Shown here: in pieces, positions 1 to 8,993 of the stretch
Layout of the letters: each line of letters opens with the position of its first letter
Position numbering within the stretch: the first letter of the stretch is position 1
Origin: Gnetum montanum
Taxonomy: Eukaryota; Streptophyta; Gnetopsida; Gnetales; Gnetaceae
NCBI GenBank assembly: GCA_015680685.1
Contig: MNCI01029492.1
Location: 1,761,411 to 1,793,352 of the forward strand
DNA length: 31,942 bases
Reading direction: 5' to 3'
Position numbers and translations under genes: made by a program
Notes under the pieces: model-generated
Seen by the model: only the letters and a program-made list of their open reading frames with translations
Databases searched by the model: none
Told to the model about the DNA's origin: nothing

Positions 1-512
1 CTCGTAGCCAAGTCGTACTTATCACACGTTCTAGCCTAGCGATGAGTAGCCGATTCCTTAACTAGTCGTACACATTGGACTACTACTGGGATTACCAAGC
101 GCAGATCCTGGAATACGCTACTGGGTTACCAAGCAGCCAATGCTCGTAGTCAAGTCGTACTCACGCGTTGCGACGAGCAGTCGATTCCTTGTTTAGCCGT
201 ACACATCTGTAGATGCTCGTAATCAAGTCGTGCTCGTGCGCACTAGGAAAGCAATAAATAACAATGAAATAAAACCATGTACTGCAAGGTTTATCCAATC
301 AAGTTCGTCTTTATTGCCGTACACAACTTGTGTTCAGGTTACAAAGTTGCTCGAATAAAGAGACATTCACTCTAGGACTCCTACTGCGGGCATATGGGAA
401 ATTAATCTAACTTTGGAGTGTTCAAACTGCCAGAGCTTCGCTACTTCTAGCCAGGATTGGGAAATGAAGGGAGTGCCGCCTCTTATTTATTTATGCATTT
501 CGCATCTCATCA
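1..512 (-). repeat. LTR of the TGATGAG/CTCATCA family, partial (LTR-F)
   Basis: Read on the minus strand this begins with TGATGAG at 512. A degenerate TATA region (about 483-494), a conserved CCCGCAGTAGGAGTCCTAGAG block (about 370-390) and an AATAAA-containing GGCAATAAAGACGAAC block (about 304-320) follow. It is closely similar, in inverted orientation, to the LTR that starts at 31698. No polypurine tract lies next to its 5' end (513 onward), so it is a 5' LTR or solo LTR and its element extends past the left edge. It lacks the GATATC palindrome cluster of its relatives. Three copies of a CTCGTAGYCAAGTCGT-like motif start at 1, 143 and 216. Confidence 0.85.
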
Positions 513-708
513 GACAGTTTTACATTTCCTATTTTAGCAGCTCTGCATCTCCATACCATAGCGATCTGCCATGACTTTAAACTGGAAAAATTTTAATCTA
601 TACATCATACTTCGCTAGTTACATCTCATCATTTCTTTGCAAATTTTCATTATACACAATTACTACCAACATGTGCCTCTTAACCAGGCTCTCATCTCAT
701 CTTAACAG
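513..708 (+). other. Element 1 non-coding segment, possible intron 3' part
   Basis: About 200 AT-rich bases lie between the LTR-F boundary and the pol frame, with no coding potential seen. The end is pyrimidine-rich and finishes CTTAACAG (701-708). The pol frame opens at 709 directly after this AG, and an in-frame TAA lies just before it at 703-705. Ogre-type elements of the Tat lineage are known to carry an intron just upstream of RT, so this may be the 3' end of such an intron. The donor would have been in the missing part. Confidence 0.35.
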
Positions 709-1149
709 GTTAAGCAAAAAATGGAAATCCATTGCGATCTCTCCACATCTTTGGCTTTAGCAGGGCCACATGGCAAGCTTGCAAGACAATTGAACCCCGA
801 CCTGATCGACTGGGGATCAACCACAACTAGCACCATAGCATCTTTAGAAACATCCCCATACTGGCCCAAGCATCTGGTCCAAACCCTAGATTTCGAGGAC
901 GGAGATGTAACTAAGGACCCTCTCGTCGAGATGCCTGTGATCACGCCCAAGGGGGAAGTAGAAACGTTCAAACTTAGCTCCCTCCTAGATGCATAGACGC
1001 ACGAAAACGTAGCCAAGATTTTGCAAGACAACATCAAAGTCTTCGCATGGTCATACAGTGACATGTCGGGTTTAGATCCGAGGCTGATACAGCACAACAT
1101 CATCCTAGACCCAGGCATGAAGGCAATCAAGCAAAAAGCTCATAAGATT

Positions 1150-1740
1150 AAGCCAAAAATTGCTCTAGCCGTAAAGGACGAAATCACAAAGCTATACGAA
1201 GCTAGTTTCATCCCCGCAGTTGATTATTTAGAATGGGTGTCCAACATCGTCGTGGTTTCTAAGAAAAAAGGAGGAATACGAATCTATATAGACTTCCGAG
1301 ATCTGAACAAAGCAACGATTAAGGACGATTTCCCACTTCCAAGCATCGATCAACTCATCGACACTACGGCCGGACATGCCCTACTATCCTTCATGGATGG
1401 CTTCTCCAGCTACAACCAAATTCGCATCAACCCAGAGCATCAGCTAACAACAACCTTCATCACCCCATGTGGGACCTTTTGTTACACCATGATGCCTTTT
1501 GGGCTCAAGAATGCCGGGGCAACCTACCAACGAGCCATGACCTACATCTTCAGCGATTACATCCTAGAAACGTTAAACGACTACGTGGACAATATAGTAA
1601 TCAAGTCCAAGCAGGCAGCTAATCACCCACACGATCTAGGGGCAGTCCTTAAGTGTTGTCAAATGCATAATCTGCGCCTTAATCCTAAGAAGTGTGTCTT
1701 TGGGGTAAAAATCATATGCATGTTAGGGTTCGTGGTATTG
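1150..1740 (+). other. Element 1 reverse transcriptase domain
   Basis: The block is recognisable from YIDFRDLNKAT, DDFPLPSID, LLSFMDGFSSYNQI, the MPFGLKNAGATYQRAM stretch, and the catalytic loop. The loop, normally YVDD, reads YVDN here, so one of the two metal-binding aspartates is lost. The upstream stretch FAWSYSDMSGLDPRLIQH is the typical Tat-lineage lead-in. RT copies element RNA into cDNA in the virus-like particle. Confidence 0.92.
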
Positions 1741-2004
1741 AAGGTCGGAATATGGGTGGACCATGATAAAGTCAAGGCCATCGTCAACCTGGCACCTCCT
1801 AAAAACCTTAAGGAGCTACGCAGTTTGCAAGGTAGGGTACAGTTTATCCGAAGGTTTATAGCAAAGTTGACTGACAAGTTACACCCCATGCAACATCTTC
1901 TAAAGAAAGGGGTTAACTTTAAGTGGATAACCCAATGTCAACAAGCCTTCAATGACTTGAAGGAAGAGCTTTTACATCTTCCAACTGTGCATCCACCATA
2001 GAGG

Positions 2005-2400
2005 AATAAGCCTTTCTTCATCTACCTTGCCACCTCCGACATGTCTATCGCAGCACTGTTATGTCAGAAACAAGACGACGGATCTGAGATACCAGTGTAT
2101 TATTTGAGTCATGCATTAATAGCGCATGAGGCAAAATACAACGAAGTGGAGAGAACTTGCCTTGCCTTAGTGTTTGCGTTAAAAAAGTGGAGGCACTACC
2201 TGTTTCGTAGTACAATTAACATCATTTGCAAAAGAAACATACTCAGGGCTATCACTAACAACCTATATGAAAGTAGCCGGATAGCCCGATGGAAAGCAAT
2301 AACCGTGGAGTTCAACCTACACTATGTAAGCCAGTTGTCGACTAAGGGTCAAGCCATAACAACACAACTTCTTACGACCTCACCCGTCGACGACCACACA
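2005..2400 (+). other. Element 1 RNase H domain
   Basis: This follows the stop at 1999-2001 in the same frame. It has the PVYYLSHAL strand, the conserved glutamate region (NEVERTCLALVFALKKWRHY) and the IARW motif with a downstream GQA, as in Ty3/gypsy RNase H. The position that normally holds a catalytic Asp after the HYLF...I strand reads CKRNIL, so it is probably inactive. RNase H removes the RNA strand of the RNA:DNA hybrid. Confidence 0.8.
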
Positions 2401-2454
2401 ACCATAGATCTCGAATTCCCAAACGAGCATGTTGGCGCTATCAACATCGCCCCA

Positions 2455-2870
2455 TCACACCTGGAAGCTACTTTACACTTCGACGGCGCTTCAACCACGT
2501 GAGGAGGTAGCGCAATTGCCGTCATTACGTTCCCCTCTGGGGAAATACACCCGTTTGCTTATCATTTTACGTTCCCCTACACCAACAATGTGGCAAAGTA
2601 TGAGGGGCTACTCAAGGGCCTCTCAGCTGCCCAGACACTATGCATACAACACTTGGCAATCTGCGGTGATTCACAACTAGTCATGAATCAAATCACTGAG
2701 GTCTATGCTTGCAAATCTACGCACCTGCAACCCTACTGTAACCTAGCGAAAAGCCTACTTAAGCAATTTGCAACCACAGATGTGCAACACGTGCCACGCA
2801 ACGAAAACACTATGGCAGACGCCTTAACCACCCTTGCATTAAATATTCCACCACACTTGTTTGCAAGTCT
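2455..2870 (+). other. Element 1 second, archaeal-type RNase H (aRNH)
   Basis: A second RNase H follows the first. It has LHFDGAST (first Asp), then after a TGA stop (2500-2502) GGSAIAV, then VAKYEGLLKGLSAA (Glu), CGDSQLVMNQI (Asp), and VPRNENTMADALTTLA (Asp). All four expected acidic positions are still readable. Plant Tat-lineage elements are known to carry such an added RNase H. Apart from the one stop, it is among the best preserved parts of this pol. Confidence 0.85.
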
Positions 2871-3029
2871 GCCAACTTCAATTGTCGAATGTACTGAGCC
2901 TATCACTCAAGCGGGACACGTGGCCACCATCAGTGCCGCAAACACCCAGGAGTGGTACACTAACATTAAAGCCTACCTCCAACACGGTGAACCCCCAAGT
3001 GGACTGACATCTGCTCAAAAAGATGCAAT

Positions 3030-4194
3030 CCGCAAGCGCACCTGGCAATATACGCTCATGGGGAATGACACCCTGTGCCGACATTCTTACGACAAGATAT
3101 TGCTGGCATGCGTGGGTGGGAAGCAAGCGCAGAAGGTAGTTAATGAAGTACATGAGGGGCTATGTGGTGGACACATAGCATCTAGGGCTATGGCTACGAA
3201 GATCAGACGCCTAGGGTACTATTGGCCCCACATGGAGCATGACTGCCTGTCGAAAGTCAAGACGTGTGACACATGCCAGAGATACGCAAATCTCATACAT
3301 GTCTCACCTACGGACCTGTCCCCAACGCAAATCACATGGCCTTTCCAATGATGGGGACTAGAACTCATAGGACCTATCACACCTAACTCCTCCATAGGGT
3401 ATAGCTTCATTATCACCGCCACTGAGTATTTTACTAAGTGGGTGGAAGCTATTCCTCTGAGGAAAACGACATCTCAACAAGTTTGCCACTTCATCCTGGA
3501 CAACATCATGGCAAGGTTTAGGCTTCTGATGACTATTGTAACTGACAATGGGCCACGATTTAGTAGTATGGAAACCCAAACCTTCTACAGCAATCTAGGC
3601 ATCAAGCAATCAACCTCCTCCCCGTATTACCCATAGGTGAATGGATAGGCGGAGGTTACAAATAAGTCCATCATCAACTTGCTGAAGCGGATGCTTGGCA
3701 ACAGCAAGACGCAGTGGCATAAGCAAATCCTCTACGTTCTTTGGGCCTACAGAACGACATGTAGAACCACGACAAGTAAGACTCCTTACAGCCTTATTTA
3801 TGGATCTAAAGCTGTGTTGCCTCTTGAGTTGCAAGTACCATCTCTTCGGATGATCCTATCCGATGTCATGAGCGAAGCCCAGAACAACGAGTCACAGATC
3901 ATCAACCTTGACTTAATAGAGGAGGAGCGCGCATAGACGCTGAGCGGCATAGAGGGCTACCAAAGCAAGCAACAGCAAAAGCATCGTGCAAACACACATC
4001 AACGGCTAGTACAGAAGGGAGACCTCATCCTCAAGGCTGTCTGTGAGCATGTGAGCAAATTCTCAGCCAACTGAGAAGGCCCATACATGGTCACTAAAGC
4101 CTTCGAGAATGGAGCCTTCAAGTTGGCGAACATGGACGACAATGAACTCGCCAACCCGTTAAATCACTCATACCTCAAGTTGTACTACATTTGA
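3030..4194 (+). other. Element 1 integrase region
   Basis: The zinc finger reads HEGLCGGHIA...CDTCQR, with both His and both Cys kept. The core begins with WGLELIGPI after the TGA at 3349-3351. The first catalytic Asp is replaced by Glu (ITATEYFTKW), the second is present (VTDNGPRF), and the Glu is present in AEVTNKS just after the TAG at 3646-3648. The C-terminal part runs through GDLILKAV, EGPYMVTKAF and NHSYLKLYY to the stop at 4194. No chromodomain follows, as expected outside the chromovirus branch. Confidence 0.85.
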
Positions 4195-4200
4195 AGCATG

Positions 4201-4455
4201 AACGCGACAAGCAACGTCTGCTATGACGTTAAACTAGCGGCAACAAGCAGCGTCCGCTACGACGTTAAACTAGCAACGACTGTCCGCTACGATGTAAAAC
4301 TGGCACAACTAGTCTGCTATGACTATAAACTGGCACAGCACTTCCGCTATGACGTTAAACTGGCATGTATAGTTTGTTGGGACCTTAAACCAGCACAGTG
4401 GTTTGCTGGGACCCTAAACCAGCACATGGTCTACCAAGATCTTAAACTGGGTTCT
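4201..4455 (+). repeat. Tandem array, about 30 bp unit, about 8 copies
   Basis: It starts a few bases after the pol stop. Each unit carries a variant of GCTATGACGTTAAACTRGCA. Four central units are 30 bp, one is 29 and an early one is 35. Later copies shift to TGTTGGGACCTTAAACCAGCA. The array is open in one frame and so gives spurious repeats of xxYDVKLA. Short tandem repeats downstream of integrase are a known trait of Tat-lineage 3' regions. Confidence 0.85.
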
Positions 4456-5517
4456 CATCACGTCCCTAGCATGCATCTGCGCCAAGTACACATCGAACAA
4501 GCGTGCACAGTGCCGACGTGGGGGTGGGACGTTACAACTCCAAAACACAGTTCACGACACAATGAGAACATGATTTGGAATGCACATGACGTCGCCACCC
4601 TTGGCATCGTGCTAACCGTCCGGAGATGTTGTATGACATCGCACTGGCCCTACAGACCTACCATCGCCACGGCCCATCACCCTGACGGTAGTTCCTTGGT
4701 CAATGCCTGTCATTGCAGTTATAATAGTATTGTGGCCCAGCCACAATATTGTTACCCTCCAGCTCCCTACCAACGCCTGGGCTCGCACGACGTTTAGCTA
4801 TTTGGTAGCTGATCCCATAGCTAAAGTGAGAATGCATGCCTTTGGCAGGGATTCCAGAGCATCCGCACTCATAGCAACTCCCGACACCTCCAACGCCGGC
4901 TCCTCCACGCTGTTGGTCTTCCTACTTTGGACATCATACACCAGCAAAGGTGTTCAAGAGCTTCAACAATGTCTGCAGCAAGCAAGAATTTTTCCCTCAC
5001 TTCGCATCGTGGTTGCTTCGCTCTCCGTCGTGATTACAGGGTGCGATCAAAAGTACATCTTGCCACAGCAGCAAATGCTACGGCGTAGCGAAGTGAGTGC
5101 CTCAACTAGCTTAGCTACTTCAAAGTGCAAATTCCATAACATGCGTAACACATCTCCCCGCATGGGAAGCATCTGTAGGCAGGTCAAAACCCCACATGGA
5201 TGTAACACAACTCATCCTGGGAAAGAAACACCTATCCTACAAGAGGTCGAAGGTCGGCAAAAGTAAAGATGAAAATGCGAACAACTCCCTCATGAGCACT
5301 CCGACGAGGGACTCTGCTAAGCCTCATCTTTACCCTTTATCCTGAACCTCCTTCCTCCCTACTTCACCCTTTCCCCATGCAAAAAACCAATGCAACACTC
5401 TCAAGCGTAGCCAAACAGCATCTTGACGGTCACTAAGCATCAATGTTAGCGTCGTGTCTTCTGTGGTGTTTCGTATTCTATGTCAACATCTCTTGAGCCC
5501 ATCCTCTAGACGTCGAT
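4456..5517 (+). other. Element 1 3' untranslated region
   Basis: About 1.06 kb lies between the tandem array and the polypurine tract. Open stretches at 4198-4797 and 4703-5266 show no known domain and lack the composition of the pol frame. I see no gene in it. It most likely is the long 3' non-coding region typical of the lineage. Confidence 0.6.
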
Positions 5518-5526
5518 AAAGAGGGG
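5518..5526 (+). other. Element 1 polypurine tract
   Basis: AAAGAGGGG is followed by CCAA and then by TGAAACACCG, the probable LTR start at 5531. A PPT primes plus-strand DNA synthesis at the 3' LTR border. The spacing to a TG dinucleotide fits. Confidence 0.55.
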
Positions 5527-5807
5527 CCAATGAAACACCGCAAAATTTGAAGGCATGCTTACTTCACCAAGTCTTTGCAATTCGCGCAGCGTTATGACAG
5601 TTCTTCAGGAGATGGATGCTCTGATGTTTAGACTGTCCAGATAGGTAGGTTTTCTACCCCAGGTGTCAACAAGCTAAACAGATTCTCCAACCTGCCCACC
5701 CGAGTAGTTCATCCAGCCGACAGCACACTTAGAAGCGGTGCATGGAATTTTTGGCAGTGCTCAAGTCACGCAAAATGCTTCAGCAAGTTTTCTAAGTTAA
5801 TCAGTTT

Positions 5808-6330
5808 TGCTACGTTACACCACGCTATGTAGCATAGCAAACTTCAGAAGACATTTGCAGAAGCATAGTGCTATGCTATGGTATGCTACGTAGCACAGCA
5901 CAGCGTAGCAAAAGTTGGACAGTCAGTCCCCTCACCCAACTTCAAGCCCTTCAGCAATGTCTCCTTCCGTCAGAAAGTGGTGAACTTGGCAAAAGCAAGT
6001 CATGTTTGCTGCTACGCTACGCTAAGCTACATGGCGCAGCGAGGCATAGCAATTCTGCGAAAGTGACAGAAGGCATCTCAAAGGGCGGGATCAGCAGGTT
6101 CCAGAGTTTCGCAGTGTAAAAGGCAAAGTTTGCAGATTGGCAACGTTTTTAGGACTAAGGCTAGTTGCTACGCCATGATACGCTACATAGCGTAGCAAAT
6201 ATGCAATAAATAGTCAATGCGCTTCAAAGGCTTACAACACATGCAGCGAGACGCGTAACAAGATGCTATGCTACGCCAACATGCTATGCTACAAAGCATA
6301 GCACAGCGTAGCAAGCAGTTACGCTACATC
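5808..6330. repeat. Hairpin cluster built from GCTAYG/CRTAGC
   Basis: Many inverted repeats share one core. GCTATG-TAG-CATAGC is at 5824-5838. The perfect palindrome GCTACGTAGC is at 5885-5894. TACGCTA-CA-TAGCGTA (6179-6194) is nested in TTGCTACG...CGTAGCAA (6165-6198). TGCTATGCT-ACAA-AGCATAGCA is at 6282-6303. The cluster lies in the U3, upstream of the TATA box at 6507. Open frames here (5868-6119) are by-products. Confidence 0.8.
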
Positions 6331-6506
6331 AATACACTTCACCTAATTGCACCGTTGCTCTGGCAGCGCCATTACAGCGTGACAGGCTTGTAATTATGGC
6401 ATGGTAGACCCGCCTAACGGTCCTGCAAGCACGTGCAGCATAAATAGGTTAGCATAAGCCTAGGGCACGTGGTGTCCAAACTGCATCTTTCGCGCACCCT
6501 TGGCCT

Positions 6507-6514
6507 TATAAATA
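6507..6514 (+). promoter_or_regulatory. TATA box of the Element 1 LTR
   Basis: TATAAATA in the context GGCCTTATAAATACCCC is a strong plant RNA polymerase II core promoter match. It sits about 980 bp into the LTR. Transcription would start about 30 bp downstream. Confidence 0.65.
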
Positions 6515-6900
6515 CCCCAATGAGCAAAGCTAAAGCTCTTTCTCCAACCCAGCTTTTTCAGCTTTTTTCAGCTTTTCAGGTCCTCGGTCGATTTTCTTAG
6601 CAATCTGGTTGACTAACAATTTGGTTGGCTGACAAGCAAAGAGTTAGCACTGTCACCTTGATCATTGTAAGCTTTCTGTTTGACATTGTAAACAGTTAGC
6701 ACTCTCAGTTGGCATTCGATTCTGCTCTTTTCTACCACCTTGGTAGCACTTCGCATGGTTAACGCCTAAGCCCACGTTCAAGCACACAGCCGTCTTGCTC
6801 TACACGTCTTGGTTACTCTCGGGATCTCTACACCTCTCAGCGCTGTGCAACCAATTGTATCCATCTTGATAGAGCGAGGTCGTAACTTCGAAGTGGTGCA

Positions 6901-7182
6901 TTTTTTCAACTGCATTTCACTTTGTCTCCTATTTACTATTGCATTTTACACTATTTTCTGTCTCTTTTACATTTGGCATTACTTCATGTTATCAGTCACG
7001 TTTTCAAATTATCTAATTGCAAAATGTTATATTAACACCGACTAAGTCCTTGTCTGATCGACCAAACCATTCAGGGTGCCCTATTTCCATCCCATCCAGC
7101 ACGGCCCTCCCGTGGAAACGGGGTTAAGACTGTTAACGGCCAACTATCCCTCAGTGTTTTCCAGCTGCCGACATTTTCAATC
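6901..7182. other. Unassigned segment after the Element 1 LTR
   Basis: It is T-rich at first (6901-7040), then more GC-rich. No gene is seen. CGGCCCTCCCGTGGAAACGG at 7102-7121 weakly resembles primer-binding sites of Tat elements. If so, the LTR would end near 7100 and be followed by internal leader sequence. Confidence 0.3.
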
Positions 7183-7322
7183 ACTACAAGGAGACAACAA
7201 CCTGCAATCAAGACATAATAATCTAGATGCCACAACTAGTTCATCCATGGAATTCAATCGAATCATGAGTGAACACTTGTGATTCATATGGTTAGGTGTA
7301 TGGGGTACCTTGCTACTCATCA
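7183..7322 (+). repeat. LTR 3'-end remnant (LTR-A)
   Basis: This shares ATAATCTAGATGCCACAACTAG, GAATTCAATCG, ATTCATATGGTT and a GGGGTACCTTGCTACTCATCA ending with the other LTRs of the family. Only the last 140 bp or so remain. It is older than the Element 2 LTRs, judging by the differences. Confidence 0.7.
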
Positions 7323-7340
7323 TTGCATATGCATCAATGG

Positions 7341-7497
7341 GGCTACAACAACGAGGCCTTGTTGACATGGCTGCATCAATGTGGCTACTTTGAAGCAGCT
7401 ACATTGAGGCAACTGTGTCAAAGCAGCTACCTCAAAGCGGTTGCCTCGAAGCAATTGCATCGAAGAGGTTGTGTCAAAGAGGCTATGTTAATGCAAC
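7341..7497. repeat. Degenerate tandem repeat, about 13-16 bp units
   Basis: Repeated units such as GCTACCTCAAAGCG, GTTGCCTCGAAGCAA, TTGCATCGAAGAG and GTTGTGTCAAAGAG run for about ten copies. The array lies between LTR remnants A and B, where the U3 of LTR-B would be expected. The open frame 7296-7538 crosses it and is not a gene. Confidence 0.65.
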
Positions 7498-7539
7498 CAA
7501 CTGATGCTTCATCAAACCCTTACAATTTTATTCAGTAGT

Positions 7540-8216
7540 TTTAGAGAATAGTCAATGAGTGCCCACAGTGTGGATCTAAGTTAGTTGTATAGCATCTTAT
7601 TCGAATGGTAATGTACTTGGACACATTCCATGAATGGCAATAAGATCGAGATTAATTCTTATTCATTGTAGCACATTGACTTTGATTAAATTTATTTTTC
7701 ATGCAATTTTAGTTTACATGTACTTAGTTAATATTTACATTTCCATGCACATTAATCAATTGGCAGAATGAGTGCAACTAGTTTCAAGTGTAAACACATA
7801 TTCGCTTGGTAATCCCAGCAGCGTTATTGCTTCGTTTGTCCAGTAGCGTAGCACTGGCTAATCCTAGTAGTGGATACGTGGGTTCAAGATGTGTACGGTA
7901 AGTTGGGAATAGACGCTCATCGCCTATAGGCTAGTTTAGACTTTATCTTTCTATTGTTAATTAAATTAAAGAATTGATTTCTCTATTATTGTTACGAGTA
8001 ACATAAAGCCAAAACAACATCAACCATCATATAACTCACTTTAGACTAAACCATACGTGACAAAGCTACCACTAGTCCAAGTGGGAAGACAGTGAACTAT
8101 GATCAATACTTAATGATCTAGATGCCAAACTAGTCCCATTCACAGAATTCAATCGGGTTGCGTGTGAATGCTCATAATTCATATGGTTGAGCATAGGGGG
8201 TACCCGCCGCTCATCA
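7540..8216 (+). repeat. Degraded LTR (LTR-B)
   Basis: From about 7551 (GTGCCCACAGTGTGG) through the CAATAAGATCGAGATT region (about 7638) and the TTGGTAATCCCAGCAGCG block (about 7806), it ends GGGGGTACCCGCCGCTCATCA at 8216. The order matches family LTRs. Its second half is closest to the Element 2 LTR (CTAAACCATACGTGACAAAG and the following GTCCAAGTGGGAAGACAG). Its start and U3 are not clear. No recognisable PBS follows. Confidence 0.7.
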
Positions 8217-8988
8217 CCATGTCTTAGTATCATATGTATAAGTATGTATCATCCTATCATATATGCATCAGACCTTGCATTAAAGTTTGACAATGTTGAA
8301 AAGTCTAAATTATATATAATTTATATATAAGATATCCAAGAGTGTATATTCTTAAAATATCAACGCAAGTTAATGTTACCTTTAAAGAAAATGTCACCTT
8401 GAGGATGATTAACAAGAGCATATTAGGACCACTACAAAAAACATCATTTCTAAACTGCACTACAAGAAATACTAGCTCGTCATCCCCATTCCCCATCTCA
8501 TACTTAAGGTCTTAGCCTTTTTTTTTTCTTTTTTTTTTTGCAAAATCAAGAAATTTCAGCATCTATAATATTAAATAGCTTGTGTTATTGTAAAAAAATT
8601 ATGTATTATAAGTTATATTCTTTGAAATAATGATGTTATTGAAAGAGTAAACCTGTGAGCATGTAGCATATGTAATAACAATATTAAATTCCAATATGAG
8701 TAAAATTATTGCATAATTGTCACAATATTTATGTAAAGGTTTAAATAATGCATAGATTTAGAACATTTCGGTAATGTTTTTGTCATAGGTGGATATGCAA
8801 TAAAGCTTTAATCCATTTCATTTTTAGATTTTAATTACAAGCATTTTCTTTGAAGCTTTGTCAATGTATTAAGTATGTAGATCTTTAAAATATCATTGTA
8901 TGTTAATATATTAATAATGCAAGATTTAGTATGTATTTTAGTATGGGTAAAGATTGATTTTACATTTACCTAATGAGCATTTGTTTTC
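8217..8988. other. AT-rich non-coding flank of Element 2
   Basis: It contains poly-T (about 8517-8539) and short AT runs. The open frame at 8305-8496 on the minus strand is short and shows no motif. It is continuous with 17361 onward if Element 2 is removed. Confidence 0.6.
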
Positions 8989-8993
8989 TCTAT
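8989..8993. repeat. Target-site duplication of Element 2, left copy
   Basis: TCTAT lies directly before TGATGAG at 8994. The same five bases lie directly after CTCATCA at 17356-17360. A 5 bp duplication is standard for Ty3/gypsy integration. Confidence 0.9.

Larger units (their letters stand above)
709..4194 (+). pseudogene. Element 1 pol polyprotein remnant (RT-RNH-aRNH-IN)
   Basis: A single reading frame runs about 1,160 codons from 709 to the TGA at 4192-4194. It encodes the reverse transcription and integration enzymes of a Tat-lineage element. Domain order: linker (709-1140), RT (about 1150-1740), RNase H (about 2005-2400), archaeal-type RNase H (about 2455-2870), integrase with HHCC zinc finger, catalytic core and C-terminal part (about 3030-4194). 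Eight in-frame stops interrupt it (ending at 996, 2001, 2502, 3351, 3636, 3648, 3936 and 4074), yet I find no frameshift. Several stops look like CAG to TAG or CGA to TGA changes. Gag and protease are absent. The frame is taken from 709, after a candidate splice acceptor; the first ATG is at 721. It cannot make an intact protein. Confidence 0.9.
513..6900 (+). mobile_element. Element 1: truncated Ty3/gypsy retrotransposon, Tat lineage
   Basis: A plus-strand element that has lost its 5' LTR, gag and protease. The order RT, RNase H, archaeal-type RNase H, integrase, long 3' region with tandem subrepeats, PPT and LTR is the layout of the plant Tat group (Tat/Retand/Ogre). The left boundary is the insertion point of LTR-F at 512/513. 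The right boundary is inferred: the PPT at 5518-5526 is clear and LTR sequence starts at 5531, but the LTR end near 6900 is a guess from a terminal CA and could lie as far as about 7100. No target-site duplication can be checked because the 5' end is missing. Confidence 0.75.
5531..6900 (+). repeat. Element 1 3' LTR (probable)
   Basis: It begins TGAAACACCGCAAAATTTG after the PPT. The U3 holds a dense cluster of short palindromes (5808-6330). A strong TATA box is at 6507-6514, followed by a CAGC-rich transcribed part. A CA dinucleotide closes it at 6899-6900. The 3' end is uncertain because there is no 5' LTR in the window to compare with. Confidence 0.45.

Noticed and set aside
1659-1889. Minus-strand open frame across Element 1 RT
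   Set aside because: Shadow of the RT frame, which carries the conserved motifs.
4198-4797. Open frame of 199 codons with repeated xxYDVKLA
   Set aside because: It is the translation of the 30 bp tandem array and following 3' region; no family motif, no independent support.
4703-5266. Open frame of 187 codons
   Set aside because: No recognisable domain; lies in the 3' non-coding part of Element 1 before the PPT.
5868-6119. Overlapping open frames in the hairpin cluster
   Set aside because: Produced by the palindromic U3 repeats.
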